From: Oerskovia flava
GTDB taxonomy: Bacteria > Actinomycetota > Actinomycetes > Actinomycetales > Cellulomonadaceae
Assembly: GCF_026163685.1 (NCBI RefSeq)
Contig: NZ_JAOXSR010000011.1
Span: 1 to 64,000, forward strand
Reading direction: 5' to 3'
Length of the DNA stretch: 64,000 nucleotides
In this document: in pieces, positions 49,198 through 57,961 of the stretch
How the letters are laid out: every line of letters begins with the position of its first letter
Numbering within the stretch: position 1 is the stretch's first letter
Program-made: the position numbers and the translations under genes
Notes under the pieces: generated by a model
The model's database searches: none
What the model saw: only the letters and a program-made list of their open reading frames with translations
Told to the model about the DNA's origin: nothing

Positions 49198-49467
49198 GTG
49201 CCCCTCGACACTGCCACGAAGCAGCGCATCATGACCGAGTACGCCACGAGCGAGGGCGACACCGGTTCGCCCGAGGTCCAGATCGCGATGCTCACGCAGC
49301 GCATCAAGGACCTCACCGAGCACCTCAAGGAGCACAAGCACGACCACCACAGCCGTCGTGGCCTGCTCCTCCTGGTCGGCCAGCGTCGCCGTCTCCTCGG
49401 CTACCTGCAGAAGGTCGACATCACCCGCTACCGCAGCCTGATCGAGCGTCTCGGTCTGCGCCGCTGA
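49198..49467 (+). CDS. rpsO: 30S ribosomal protein S15
   Basis: S15 binds the 16S central domain. It has the standard 89 residues, with [39 protein letters not shown] and RRRLLGYLQ. The GTG follows AAGGAGAGCC. It is linked to pnp as in E. coli, with a terminator hairpin between. Confidence 0.97.
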   Translation: MPLDTATKQRIMTEYATSEGDTGSPEVQIAMLTQRIKDLTEHLKEHKHDHHSRRGLLLLVGQRRRLLGYLQKVDITRYRSLIERLGLRR

Positions 49468-49478
49468 CTTTCCCGGTT

Positions 49479-49508
49479 CCAGCCCGGTCCCCCCGGGGAC
49501 CGGGCTGG
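49479..49508 (+). terminator. 13-bp hairpin between rpsO and pnp
   Basis: CCAGCCCGGTCCC (49479-49491) pairs with GGGACCGGGCTGG (49496-49508), loop CCCG. It begins 12 nt after the rpsO stop; a short T-containing stretch follows. Confidence 0.8.
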
Positions 49509-49735
49509 TCTGGTCTGATGTACCCGTAAGAAACACCACCGCGCCGCCGGCCTCTCGTTCGGTCCTCGGTAGTGGCTCACGGACCCCGCAGGCGCGGGAC
49601 GCCGTGGACCTCGATCGAAGACCGCCGAGCGTCGAGCGCGATCCGCAGTCCGTCCCGGCAGGTGCCGGACGGGCACGGACCGGTTGCCTCGACAAGGCAC
49701 CGATCGGCGGCGCTCCGACAGACAGGAGGGCACCC

Positions 49736-51964
49736 GTGGAGGGTCCCGAGATCCAGTTCACCGAAGCCGTCATCGACAACGGGCGCTTCGGCACCCGTAC
49801 CGTCCGGTTCGAGACCGGGCGCCTCGCCCGCCAGGCCGCCGGCTCCGCCGCGGCCTACCTCGACGGCGAGACCATGCTGCTGTCGGCCACGACGGCCGGC
49901 AAGCACCCCAAGGAGCACTTCGACTTCTTCCCCCTGACGGTGGACGTCGAGGAGCGGATGTACGCCGCGGGCCGCATCCCCGGCTCGTTCTTCCGTCGCG
50001 AGGGTCGGCCCTCGACCGACGCGATCCTCGCGTGCCGTCTCATCGACCGTCCGCTGCGCCCGACGTTCGTCAAGGGCCTGCGCAACGAGGTCCAGGTCGT
50101 CATCACGGTCCTCGCGATCCACCCCGACGACGCCTACGACACGCTGGCGATCAACGCGGCGTCGCTGTCCACGCAGCTCTCGGGCCTGCCGTTCTCCGGC
50201 CCCATCGGCGGTGTGCGCATCGCCCTCATCGACGGCCAGTGGGTCGCGTTCCCCAAGTACTCCGACAAGGAGCGCGCGGTCTTCGACATGGTCGTGGCCG
50301 GGCGCGTCGTCGGGGACGACGTCGCGATCATGATGGTCGAGGCCGAGGCCACCGACAACTCGTGGAACCTCATCAAGAACGAGGGTGTGCAGGCACCGAC
50401 CGAGCAGGTCGTCGCCGAGGGCCTCGAGGCCTCCAAGCCGTTCATCAAGGCGCTGTGCGACGCGCAGGCCGCGCTCGCCGCCCAGGCTGCCAAGCCGGTC
50501 CAGGAGTTCCCGCGCTTCCTCGACTACGAGGACGACGCGTACGCGGCCGTCGAGGCCGAGGTCTCCGCGGACCTGCGCACGGCGCTCACCGTCGCCGACA
50601 AGCAGGACCGCGAGAACCGTCTCGACGAGATCAAGAACGAGATGGTCGGCAAGCTCCAGGCCGGCTTTGACGGTCGCGAGAAGGAGCTCTCCGCCGCCTA
50701 CCGCGCGGTCCAGAAGCAGCTCATCCGCCAGCGTGTGCTGAGCGACGGCGTGCGCATCGACGGTCGTGGGCTCGCGGACATCCGCACCCTCTCGGCCGAG
50801 GTCGAGGTCCTGCCCCGCGTGCACGGCTCGGCGATCTTCGAGCGCGGCGAGACGCAGATCATGGGCGTCACCACGCTCAACATGCTCCGCATGGAGCAGC
50901 AGATCGACTCGCTCGGCCCCGAGACGCGCAAGCGCTACATGCACAACTACAACTTCCCGCCGTACTCGACCGGTGAGACCGGCCGCGTGGGCAGCCCCAA
51001 GCGCCGCGAGATCGGTCACGGGGCGCTCGCCGAGCGTGCGCTCACGCCGGTGCTGCCGAGCCGCGAGGAGTTCCCCTACGCGATCCGCCAGGTCTCCGAG
51101 GCGCTCGGGTCCAACGGGTCCACGTCGATGGGTTCGGTCTGCGCCTCGACGCTCTCGCTGCTCAACGCGGGTGTGCCCCTCAAGGCGCCGGTCGCCGGCA
51201 TCGCGATGGGCCTCATCTCGGACACGGTCGACGGTGAGACGCGCTACGCCGCCCTCACGGACATCCTCGGTGCCGAGGACGCGTTCGGCGACATGGACTT
51301 CAAGGTCGCCGGGACGCGTGAGTTCGTCACGGCCATCCAGCTCGACACGAAGCTCGACGGCATCCCGGCGTCGGTGCTCGCCGGTGCGCTGACCCAGGCG
51401 CACGACGCCCGGCTCACGATCCTCGACGTCCTCGCCGAGGCCATCGACGTGCCGGACGAGATGAGCCCCAACGCGCCGCGCGTCATCGCGGTCAAGGTCC
51501 CCGTGGACAAGATCGGCGAGGTCATCGGCCCCAAGGGCAAGATGATCAACCAGATCCAGGAGGAGACCGGCGCGGACATCTCCATCGAGGACGACGGCAC
51601 CGTCTACATCGGTGCGACCGACGGTCCGTCGGCCGAGGCCGCGCGCGCCGCGATCAACGCGATCGCCAACCCGCACGTCCCCGAGGTCGGCGAGCGCTTC
51701 GTCGGCACGGTCGTCAAGACGACGTCGTTCGGCGCGTTCATCTCGCTCTCCCCGGGCAAGGACGGGCTGCTGCACATCAGCCAGATCCGCAAGCTCGTGG
51801 GTGGCAAGCGCGTCGAGAACGTCGAGGACGTCCTGGGCATCGGCCAGAAGGTCCAGGTCGAGATCGGTGAGGTCGACCCGCGCGGGAAGCTCTCGCTGCA
51901 CGCCGTCGTCGAGGAGACCGAGACGCCGGCCGACGCGTCGGCCGAGGCCTCCTCGGACGCCTGA
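49736..51964 (+). CDS. pnp: Polyribonucleotide nucleotidyltransferase (PNPase)
   Basis: PNPase degrades RNA 3' to 5' with phosphate and in actinobacteria also adds tails. The 742-residue protein has two RNase PH domains ([39 protein letters not shown] in part; [13 protein letters not shown]), a KH domain ([17 protein letters not shown]) and an S1 domain ([21 protein letters not shown] in part). In actinobacteria PNPase is also linked to ppGpp control. The GTG follows AGGAGGG by 5 nt. It ends 1 nt before the M16 gene start. Confidence 0.97.
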   Translation: MEGPEIQFTEAVIDNGRFGTRTVRFETGRLARQAAGSAAAYLDGETMLLSATTAGKHPKEHFDFFPLTVDVEERMYAAGRIPGSFFRREGRPSTDAILACRLIDRPLRPTFVKGLRNEVQVVITVLAIHPDDAYDTLAINAASLSTQLSGLPFSGPIGGVRIALIDGQWVAFPKYSDKERAVFDMVVAGRVVGDDVAIMMVEAEATDNSWNLIKNEGVQAPTEQVVAEGLEASKPFIKALCDAQAALAAQAAKPVQEFPRFLDYEDDAYAAVEAEVSADLRTALTVADKQDRENRLDEIKNEMVGKLQAGFDGREKELSAAYRAVQKQLIRQRVLSDGVRIDGRGLADIRTLSAEVEVLPRVHGSAIFERGETQIMGVTTLNMLRMEQQIDSLGPETRKRYMHNYNFPPYSTGETGRVGSPKRREIGHGALAERALTPVLPSREEFPYAIRQVSEALGSNGSTSMGSVCASTLSLLNAGVPLKAPVAGIAMGLISDTVDGETRYAALTDILGAEDAFGDMDFKVAGTREFVTAIQLDTKLDGIPASVLAGALTQAHDARLTILDVLAEAIDVPDEMSPNAPRVIAVKVPVDKIGEVIGPKGKMINQIQEETGADISIEDDGTVYIGATDGPSAEAARAAINAIANPHVPEVGERFVGTVVKTTSFGAFISLSPGKDGLLHISQIRKLVGGKRVENVEDVLGIGQKVQVEIGEVDPRGKLSLHAVVEETETPADASAEASSDA

Positions 51965-51965
51965 C

Positions 51966-53291
51966 GTGCCCTGGACGCTTCCGCTGGTCCCTGCGGGGAC
52001 ACCTGCTGGTGAGCTCGCCGCCGGGCAGGACGGGACGACGATCCGTCGTTCCGTCCTGCCCGGCGGGGTCCGGGTCCTCACCGAGACGATGCCGGGCCAG
52101 CGCTCGGCGACCGTCGGGGCCTGGGTGGGGGTCGGCTCGCGCGACGAGACCGACGGCCACTTCGGCTCCACCCACTTCCTCGAGCACCTGCTCTTCAAGG
52201 GCACGGCGCGCCGTAGCGCCATGGACATCGCCGAGGCGTTCGACGCCGTCGGGGGAGAGGCGAACGCCGCCACCGGCAAGGAGCACACCTGCTACTACGC
52301 CCGGGTGCTCGACTCCGACCTGCCGATGGCGGTCGACGTCATCACGGACATGGTCACCTCGGCGCGGCTCGACCCGGACGAGCTCGAGACCGAGCGGGGC
52401 GTGATCCTCGAAGAGCTCGCCATGAACGACGACGACCCGACGGACGTCGTGCACGAGGAGTTCTCGGCCGCGGTCCTCGCCGGGCACGCGCTCGGGCGTC
52501 CCATCGGCGGTACCCCGGCCACGATCACCGCGGTCCCGCGCGACGCCGTCTGGGAGCACTACCGCTGGCACTACCGGCCCGAGACGCTGGTCGTCGCCGC
52601 GGCGGGCGGGGTCGACCACGACGCGCTGTGCGCGCAGGTGGCCTCCGCGCTGACCGACGGCGGGTGGGACCTCGATCCCGCGGGTGTCCCGCGCGCGCGC
52701 CGGGACGTCGCCGACGTGGTCGGGGTCGGTCTCGAAGGGGTCGAGCTCACCGTGCGCCGCACGGTCGAGCAGGCCAACGTGATCATCGGCGGCACAGGGC
52801 TGTCGGCGACCGACGAGCGCCGGTTCACGCTGTCGGTGCTGAGCGCGGTGCTCGGCGGCGGCATGAGCTCGCGGCTCTTCCAGGAGATCCGCGAGAAGCG
52901 GGGCCTGGCCTACTCGACGTACTCGTTCGCCTCCGGTCACGGTGGCGTCGGGACCTTCGGCCTGTACGCCGGGTGCGCGCCGTCCAAGGTCGACCAGGTG
53001 ACCACCCTGCTGTCCGACGAGCTGGAGAAGCTCGCGCACGGGGGCATCACCGACGCCGAGCTCGAGCGCAGCGTCGGGCAGCTCTCCGGTGGTCTGGTGC
53101 TGGGCCTGGAGGACTCCGGCTCGCGGATGAGCAGGCTGGGCAAGTCCGAGCTGGTCTACGGCGAGCTGCTGAGCGTCGAGGAGTCGCTCGAGCGCATCCG
53201 TGCGGTGACGTCCCACGACGTGCAGAAGCTGGCTGGCGAGCTCGCCTCGCGTCCCCGCTCGACCGTGCGGGTCGGCCCGTTCGGCGACTGA
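51966..53291 (+). CDS. M16 family zinc peptidase
   Basis: The 441-residue protein has the inverted zinc motif HFLEH in STHFLEHLLFKGT, with the downstream Glu in the family position (ETERGVILEEL). The second, inactive-type M16 domain (VLGGGMSSRLFQEIREKRGLAYS in part) completes the fold. Homologues beside pnp are widespread in Gram-positives. Substrate is unknown, probably peptides in the cytoplasm as there is no signal sequence. The GTG lies 1 nt after the pnp stop, so translation is coupled. Confidence 0.93.
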   Translation: MPWTLPLVPAGTPAGELAAGQDGTTIRRSVLPGGVRVLTETMPGQRSATVGAWVGVGSRDETDGHFGSTHFLEHLLFKGTARRSAMDIAEAFDAVGGEANAATGKEHTCYYARVLDSDLPMAVDVITDMVTSARLDPDELETERGVILEELAMNDDDPTDVVHEEFSAAVLAGHALGRPIGGTPATITAVPRDAVWEHYRWHYRPETLVVAAAGGVDHDALCAQVASALTDGGWDLDPAGVPRARRDVADVVGVGLEGVELTVRRTVEQANVIIGGTGLSATDERRFTLSVLSAVLGGGMSSRLFQEIREKRGLAYSTYSFASGHGGVGTFGLYAGCAPSKVDQVTTLLSDELEKLAHGGITDAELERSVGQLSGGLVLGLEDSGSRMSRLGKSELVYGELLSVEESLERIRAVTSHDVQKLAGELASRPRSTVRVGPFGD

Positions 53292-53330
53292 GCGGCACGG
53301 CCCGGGTCCTGGGCGGCGGGGTGCAGCCGA

Positions 53331-53336
53331 TAGGCT
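53331..53336 (+). promoter_or_regulatory. -10 hexamer of dapB, leaderless
   Basis: TAGGCT ends 7 nt before the GTG at 53344. Confidence 0.55.
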
Positions 53337-53343
53337 GGCGGGC

Positions 53344-54198
53344 GTGAACGCGCGCGACGAGAACCAGACGACCACCCCGGGCGGGTCCGCTCACCCGGCC
53401 GCACCGGACCTCCCGCCGCAGCCGGGCGGCGAGCCCGCCCGGCGCGTGAAGGTGGCGGTCCTGGGTGCCGCCGGACGGATGGGTGCGACCGTGTGCGCGG
53501 CCGTGGAGGCGGCACACGACCTCGAGCTCGTCGCACGGCTCGACGCCGGCGACGAGGTCGGCGCGGCCACGCTGGGCGGTGCGGACGTCGCGGTGGACTT
53601 CACCGTCCCGGCATCGACCGAGGCCAACGTGCACGCACTGCTGGACGCGGGTGTCCACGCCGTGGTGGGCACGACGGGCTGGACGGACGAGAGCCGCGGT
53701 CGCGTCGTCGAGCACCTCGAGGCGATCGCCGCCCGGGGGACCGCCCTCGGTGTCCTCATCGCCCCGAACTTCGGCCTGTCGGCCGTGCTTGCGATGACGT
53801 TCGCGGCCAAGGCGGCCCGCTACTTCGAGTCGGCCGAGGTCGTCGAGCTCCACCACCCCGACAAGGTCGACGCGCCGTCGGGCACGGCCCGGCACACCGC
53901 CGCGGCGATCGCCGCCGCCCGCGCGCAGGCGGGCCTCGGGCCGGTCCCGGACGCGACCGAGTCCGGCTTTGACGCGCGCGGTGCCGACGTGGACGGGGTG
54001 CGGATCCACGCCGTGCGTCTGCGGGGTCTGGTCGCGCACGAGGAGATCCTCTTCGGGAACGCCGGCGAGCAGCTCGTCATCCGGCAGGACTCGTTCGACC
54101 GGGCCTCGTTCATGCCGGGTGTGCTGCTCGGGATCCGTGAGGTCTCGCAGCGTCCCGGCCTGACGGTCGGACTCGAGCACGTGATGGACCTCGGGTGA
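53344..54198 (+). CDS. dapB: 4-hydroxy-tetrahydrodipicolinate reductase
   Basis: DapB is step two of the lysine/diaminopimelate branch, feeding peptidoglycan. The 284-residue protein has the nucleotide motif VLGAAGRMGATV, the catalytic ELHHPDKVDAPSGTA and RLRGLVAHEEILFGN. About 35 N-terminal residues (Asp, Thr, Pro, Ala-rich) precede the core. dapA follows 3.8 kb downstream, past an accessory block; thyX, often found between the two in actinobacteria, is absent. Confidence 0.96.
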   Translation: MNARDENQTTTPGGSAHPAAPDLPPQPGGEPARRVKVAVLGAAGRMGATVCAAVEAAHDLELVARLDAGDEVGAATLGGADVAVDFTVPASTEANVHALLDAGVHAVVGTTGWTDESRGRVVEHLEAIAARGTALGVLIAPNFGLSAVLAMTFAAKAARYFESAEVVELHHPDKVDAPSGTARHTAAAIAAARAQAGLGPVPDATESGFDARGADVDGVRIHAVRLRGLVAHEEILFGNAGEQLVIRQDSFDRASFMPGVLLGIREVSQRPGLTVGLEHVMDLG

Positions 54199-54235
54199 GC
54201 GCTCGGACCGGTCGCTGCCGGACGGGGGAGAGAGC

Positions 54236-54697
54236 ATGAGGAAGGGCCTGGTCGGCGCGCTCCTCGTGACCGTGCTGCTGGGGCTCTACCTCTGGCAGGT
54301 CGCGGGCCGCGCGGTGGCGCTGATCTCCACCGGCGAGCCGGTCGCGGTGCTCATCGGCCTCGCCGTGCTCGCGCTCCCGCTGCTGGCGGTCGGGCTGCTC
54401 GCCCGCGAGTTCCTCCTGGCCGCGAGCGTCCAGCGGATGGCGGACACCCTCGCCGCACAGGGGGCGCTGCCGGTCGACGACCTGCCACGCTCGCCCGGGG
54501 GCCGGATCGACCGTGCGGCCGCCGACGAGGCGTTCGGGCCCTACCGGGCGGCCGTCGAGGCGGAGCCGGACGACTGGGCGGCGTGGTACCGCCTGGCCTT
54601 CGCGTACGACGCCGCGGGCGACCGCAAGCGCGCCCGCGGCGCCCTGCGTCGGGCGTCGGCCCTGCACCGCGCCGCGGGCCGCGCTGCGCGCGGCTGA
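54236..54697 (+). CDS. Membrane protein with TPR-like C-terminus
   Basis: The 153-residue protein has two hydrophobic helices (GLVGALLVTVLLGLYLW; VLIGLAVLALPLLAVGLLA) and then a cytoplasmic part with one TPR-like pair (FGPYRAAVEAEPDDWAAWYRLAFAYDAAGDRKRAR in pieces). The family is found after dapB in related genera. Function is unknown; a scaffold or regulator at the membrane is possible. GGGGGAGAGAGC precedes the ATG. Confidence 0.82.
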   Translation: MRKGLVGALLVTVLLGLYLWQVAGRAVALISTGEPVAVLIGLAVLALPLLAVGLLAREFLLAASVQRMADTLAAQGALPVDDLPRSPGGRIDRAAADEAFGPYRAAVEAEPDDWAAWYRLAFAYDAAGDRKRARGALRRASALHRAAGRAARG

Positions 54698-54711
54698 CCG
54701 CCCGCAGCGGG

Positions 54712-55221
54712 TCAGATCTGGGCGTACCAGCGGCGTTCGACGACGTCGCGGACGCCGGTCGCCAGCGAGCGCTCGGTGCCGTCGGGGCCCAGCCCCGCCC
54801 CGGAGAGGAACTGTGCACGGGCGTCGTCGCCGTCGAGCACCCAGGCCGTCAGCTGCTCGGCGCCGTCCTGGCGCAGCCGGTCGACGGCGGCGGACAGCAG
54901 CCGGGAGCCGTGACCACTGCGCTGGTGGCCCGGGCTCACCTCGAGCGCGACAAGCTGGCCGGGACCGACCGCTGCGAAACCGACGATCTGCGGCCCGGCG
55001 AGCGCGACGAGCACCGCGAACCCGGGGCCCGGGGGAGCGGTGATCGCGGTCGACCACTGTGCGCGCATGCGGTCGGTGTCGAGGGAGTCGAGGACGTCGT
55101 CGCGCAGGACGTCGGTGTGCGCGGTGCGCCACGCCTCGACCTGGATCGCCGTGATCGCGACGTCGTCGCCCTCGACGGCCGGTCGGACGGAGACGTCGGC
55201 GGTCTCGCGGAACAGTGCCAT
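54712..55221 (-). CDS. GNAT family N-acetyltransferase
   Basis: The 169-residue protein is a single GNAT domain. The N-terminal helix RPAVEGDDVAITAIQVEAW, the core VALEVSPGHQRSGHGSRLL (acetyl-CoA loop RxGHG) and the C-terminal GLGPDGTERS are as expected. The substrate is not known. It lies 9 nt after azlD, but its start has its own leaderless -10 whose first bases are the azlD stop codon. Confidence 0.85.
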   Translation of the reverse strand: MALFRETADVSVRPAVEGDDVAITAIQVEAWRTAHTDVLRDDVLDSLDTDRMRAQWSTAITAPPGPGFAVLVALAGPQIVGFAAVGPGQLVALEVSPGHQRSGHGSRLLSAAVDRLRQDGAEQLTAWVLDGDDARAQFLSGAGLGPDGTERSLATGVRDVVERRWYAQI

Positions 55222-55227
55222 CCGGCG

Positions 55228-55233
55228 ACCCTA
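55228..55233 (-). promoter_or_regulatory. -10 hexamer of the GNAT gene overlapping the azlD stop
   Basis: On the minus strand TAGGGT begins with the TAG stop codon of azlD (55233-55231) and ends 6 nt before the GNAT ATG at 55221. Confidence 0.5.
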
Positions 55234-55551
55234 CCCCCAGCCGAGCGCGCGCAGCCCGGCCGCGGTGGCGGCTGCGAGCACGACGACCACGATGAACGGT
55301 GCGCGCAGGGCGAGCGCGACGGCGGCGACCGCGAGCGCGGGCAGGCGGGCGTCGACGACGATCGCCTGCCCGGCGCCGAGGGTCTGGACCGTGACGAGCG
55401 CGGCGAGCAGCGAGGCCGTGACCATGGCGGCCGTGCGGGCGACGCGCTCGTCCGCGAGCCAGTGCTCGGGGACCAGGTGGCCGGCGAGCTTGAGGGCGAA
55501 GCAGAGGGCGGACGCTGCGAGGACGACGAACCACACGGTGGTCGGGGACAT
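55231..55551 (-). CDS. azlD: AzlD family branched-chain amino acid exporter subunit
   Basis: AzlD is the small partner of AzlC in export of branched-chain and related amino acids. The 106-residue protein has about four hydrophobic helices, with the family pattern FALKLAGHLVPEHWL and ALVTVQTLGAGQAIVVDARLPALAV in part. Its ATG overlaps the azlC stop by one base, so the two are translated together. Confidence 0.88.
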   Translation of the reverse strand: MSPTTVWFVVLAASALCFALKLAGHLVPEHWLADERVARTAAMVTASLLAALVTVQTLGAGQAIVVDARLPALAVAAVALALRAPFIVVVVLAAATAAGLRALGWG

Positions 55552-56318
55552 CAGGACTCTTCCTGCGGGGTGCGGCCGTGTCGGCGGCCGGTGAGCGCCC
55601 CGATGACGATGGCGACGGCGGCCGCCGCGAGCACGGGCACCCCGCCGGGTGCGACGGGGATGAGGGCGGCGGCGACGACGACTGCCGCGGCGGCGGTGAG
55701 CTGCATGGCACGGGTGGCGAGGCGGGGCCAGAGCAGCGCGAGGAACGCGGCGGAGGCCGCGGCGTCGAGCCCCCAGGCCGCGGGGTCACCGAGCGCGTCG
55801 CCGGCGAGCGCGCCGGCGAGCGTCATGAGGTTCCACAGGACGAAGATCCCGACGCCGGTCCACCAGAACCCGGCGCGTGCGGCGCGCCGCGATCGCTGGG
55901 CGGTCGCGACCGCCGTCGACTCGTCGATGGTCACGTGCGCGGCGAGGACCTTGCGCCAGCGGTCCAGCGCCAGGACCGGCCCGAGCTGCGCGCCGTAGAG
56001 CGTGTTGCGGACGCCGAGCAGGCCGGCGGTGGCCACGGCGGCGCCCGGTGTGCCGCCGGCGCCGATGACACCGATGAGCGCGAACTGCGACCCGCCGGAG
56101 AACATGAGCAGGCTCAGGGCCATCGTCTGGAGGACGTCGAGACCGGCGACGACCGACAGCGCCCCGAACGAGATGCCGTAGAGCCCGGTCGCGACCGAGA
56201 CGGAGACCGCCTGCCGGACGGCGGCGCGGACCTCGAGCGCCTGGGCGTCGGCCGCGGCCTGCGCGGCGGCGGCCGTGATCTCCTGCGGTGCCGTCGAGCC
56301 GGCCCTCTCCTCTGGCAC
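55551..56318 (-). CDS. azlC: AzlC family branched-chain amino acid exporter
   Basis: The large subunit of the AzlCD exporter. The 255-residue protein has an N-terminal cytoplasmic part of about 35 residues and then seven or so helices, with the family features GLYGISFGALSVVAGLDVLQ, MFSGGSQFALIGVIGAGG and LGVRNTLYGAQL. The GTG at 56318 lies 29 nt after the aldehyde dehydrogenase stop. TAGCCT, 6 nt upstream, suggests its own leaderless start. Confidence 0.9.
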   Translation of the reverse strand: MPEERAGSTAPQEITAAAAQAAADAQALEVRAAVRQAVSVSVATGLYGISFGALSVVAGLDVLQTMALSLLMFSGGSQFALIGVIGAGGTPGAAVATAGLLGVRNTLYGAQLGPVLALDRWRKVLAAHVTIDESTAVATAQRSRRAARAGFWWTGVGIFVLWNLMTLAGALAGDALGDPAAWGLDAAASAAFLALLWPRLATRAMQLTAAAAVVVAAALIPVAPGGVPVLAAAAVAIVIGALTGRRHGRTPQEES

Positions 56319-56324
56319 CGCGCC

Positions 56325-56330
56325 AGGCTA
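56325..56330 (-). promoter_or_regulatory. -10 hexamer of azlC, leaderless
   Basis: On the minus strand TAGCCT ends 6 nt before the GTG at 56318. Confidence 0.45.
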
Positions 56331-56347
56331 CCAACCGCGGGCGGCCC

Positions 56348-57832
56348 TCAGAGCGCGACGTACACGGTCTCCAGGTACTCCTCGAGGCCGGCCTCGCCGC
56401 CCTCGCGCCCGAGCCCGGAGTGCTTCACCCCGCCGAACGGTGCGCTCGCGTCGGAGACGAGCCCGCGGTTGATGCCGATCATCCCGGCCTCGACCTCCTG
56501 CGCCACCCGCATCGCCCGGCCGAGGTCGCGCGTGTACGCGTAGGCGGCGAGCCCGTGCTCGGTGGCGTTCGCGAGCTCGATCGCCTCGTCGTCGTCGCCG
56601 AACGCGACGACGGGAGCGACCGGACCGAAGATCTCCTCGCGCACCACGCGCGCGTCGTGCCCGACGCCGGACAGCACGGTCGGCGGGTAGAAGTGACCCC
56701 GCCCGTCGGGCCGGTCGCCGCCGGTGAGGACCTGCGCGCCGTCGTCCACGGCGGCGCTCACGAGCTCCTCGACGTCGTCGACCGCGGACGCTCCGATGAG
56801 CGGCCCGACCTGCACGCCCTCCTGCGCGCCGTCGCCCACGCGCCGGTCGGCGAAGGCGTGCGCCAGCCGGTCCGCGAAGTCGCGCGCGACGGACTCGTGC
56901 ACGAGGAAGCGGTTCGCCGCGACGCAGCTCTGCCCGGTGTTGCGGAGCTTGGCCACGAGGGCGCCCTCGACCGCCGCGTCGAGGTCGGCGTCGGCGAAGA
57001 CGACGAAGGGGGCGTTGCCGCCCAGCTCCATGGAGGTCCGCAGCACCTGGGCGGCGGCTCCCTGGAGGAGGGTGCGGCCCACGGCGGTCGAGCCGGTGAA
57101 GGACAGCTTGCGCAGCCGGGGGTCGGCGAGCAGCGGCTCGGTGACGTCGGCGGCGTGCGAGCTCGGGATGACGTTGACGACCCCGGCCGGCAGGCCGCGG
57201 TCGACGAGCTCGGCGCGGACGATCTCGGCGACGAGCGCGGTCGTCAGGGGGGCCAGCCGCGCGGGCTTGACGACCACGGGGCAGCCGGCGGCGAGGGCCG
57301 GGGCGACCTTGCGGGTCGCCATGGCGAGGGGGAAGTTCCACGGGGTGATGAGCAGGGCCGGGCCGACCGGGCGGCGGCTGACGAGCTGACGGTTCGCGCC
57401 GGCAGGGGCCGTGCGCACGAGCCCGTCGGTGCGGACCGCCTGCTCGGCGTACCACCGGACGAAGTCGGCGCCGTAGGCGACCTCGGCGCGCGCCTCGGCG
57501 AGCGGCTTGCCCGACTCGGCGGTGATGAGCGCGGCGAGGTCGTCGGTCCGGGCCACGAGCGTCGAGTAGACGGCGCGCAGCAGCTCCGAGCGCTCGCGCG
57601 GGGAGACGGCCCGCCAGACCGGCGCGGCCCGGTGGGCGGCGGCGAGGGCGCGCAAGGCGTCCTCGGGGCGTGCGTCGGCGACGTCGAACAGCGACTCCTC
57701 GGTCGCGGGGTTCTCGACCTCGAACGTCGCTCCGCCCGACGCCGGCCCCCAGTGGCCGTCGATCAGCAGCCCGGTCGGCAGGTGCGCGACGAGGGCCGGC
57801 GACAGGCGCGAGACGGAGGCGGGTCGGCTCAT
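56348..57832 (-). CDS. NAD(P)-dependent aldehyde dehydrogenase, succinate-semialdehyde type
   Basis: The 494-residue protein has the aldehyde dehydrogenase fold, with catalytic Glu269 (SMELGGNAPF) and Cys303 (NTGQSCVAANR), the cofactor motif TPWNFPLAMATRK and FTGSTAVGR. The closing pattern GINRGLVSDASAPFGGVKHSG, with the NRG and APFGG features, is that of succinate-semialdehyde dehydrogenases (GabD-like). The start at 57832 fits GATACT 7 nt upstream. Longer readings would run antisense through dapA. It diverges from dapA with a 129-nt gap. Confidence 0.88.
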   Translation of the reverse strand: MSRPASVSRLSPALVAHLPTGLLIDGHWGPASGGATFEVENPATEESLFDVADARPEDALRALAAAHRAAPVWRAVSPRERSELLRAVYSTLVARTDDLAALITAESGKPLAEARAEVAYGADFVRWYAEQAVRTDGLVRTAPAGANRQLVSRRPVGPALLITPWNFPLAMATRKVAPALAAGCPVVVKPARLAPLTTALVAEIVRAELVDRGLPAGVVNVIPSSHAADVTEPLLADPRLRKLSFTGSTAVGRTLLQGAAAQVLRTSMELGGNAPFVVFADADLDAAVEGALVAKLRNTGQSCVAANRFLVHESVARDFADRLAHAFADRRVGDGAQEGVQVGPLIGASAVDDVEELVSAAVDDGAQVLTGGDRPDGRGHFYPPTVLSGVGHDARVVREEIFGPVAPVVAFGDDDEAIELANATEHGLAAYAYTRDLGRAMRVAQEVEAGMIGINRGLVSDASAPFGGVKHSGLGREGGEAGLEEYLETVYVAL

Positions 57833-57839
57833 ACCTTCG

Positions 57840-57845
57840 AGTATC
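57840..57845 (-). promoter_or_regulatory. -10 hexamer of the aldehyde dehydrogenase gene, leaderless
   Basis: GATACT on the minus strand ends 7 nt before the ATG at 57832. Confidence 0.45.
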
Positions 57846-57949
57846 CCGCGCGCCCCCCGCGACTCGCACGTGGGCGCGGACCAGCGGGCGGTCGAGCAGG
57901 CGCGCGAGCAGTCGTACGAGAGGTCGGACGAGCAGGGCGCAGCGCACGG

Positions 57950-57955
57950 TAGTTT
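57950..57955 (+). promoter_or_regulatory. -10 hexamer of dapA, leaderless
   Basis: TAGTTT ends 6 nt before the ATG at 57962. A GTG directly after the hexamer (57956) is also in frame, but would start too close to it. Confidence 0.5.
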
Positions 57956-57961
57956 GTGCAC

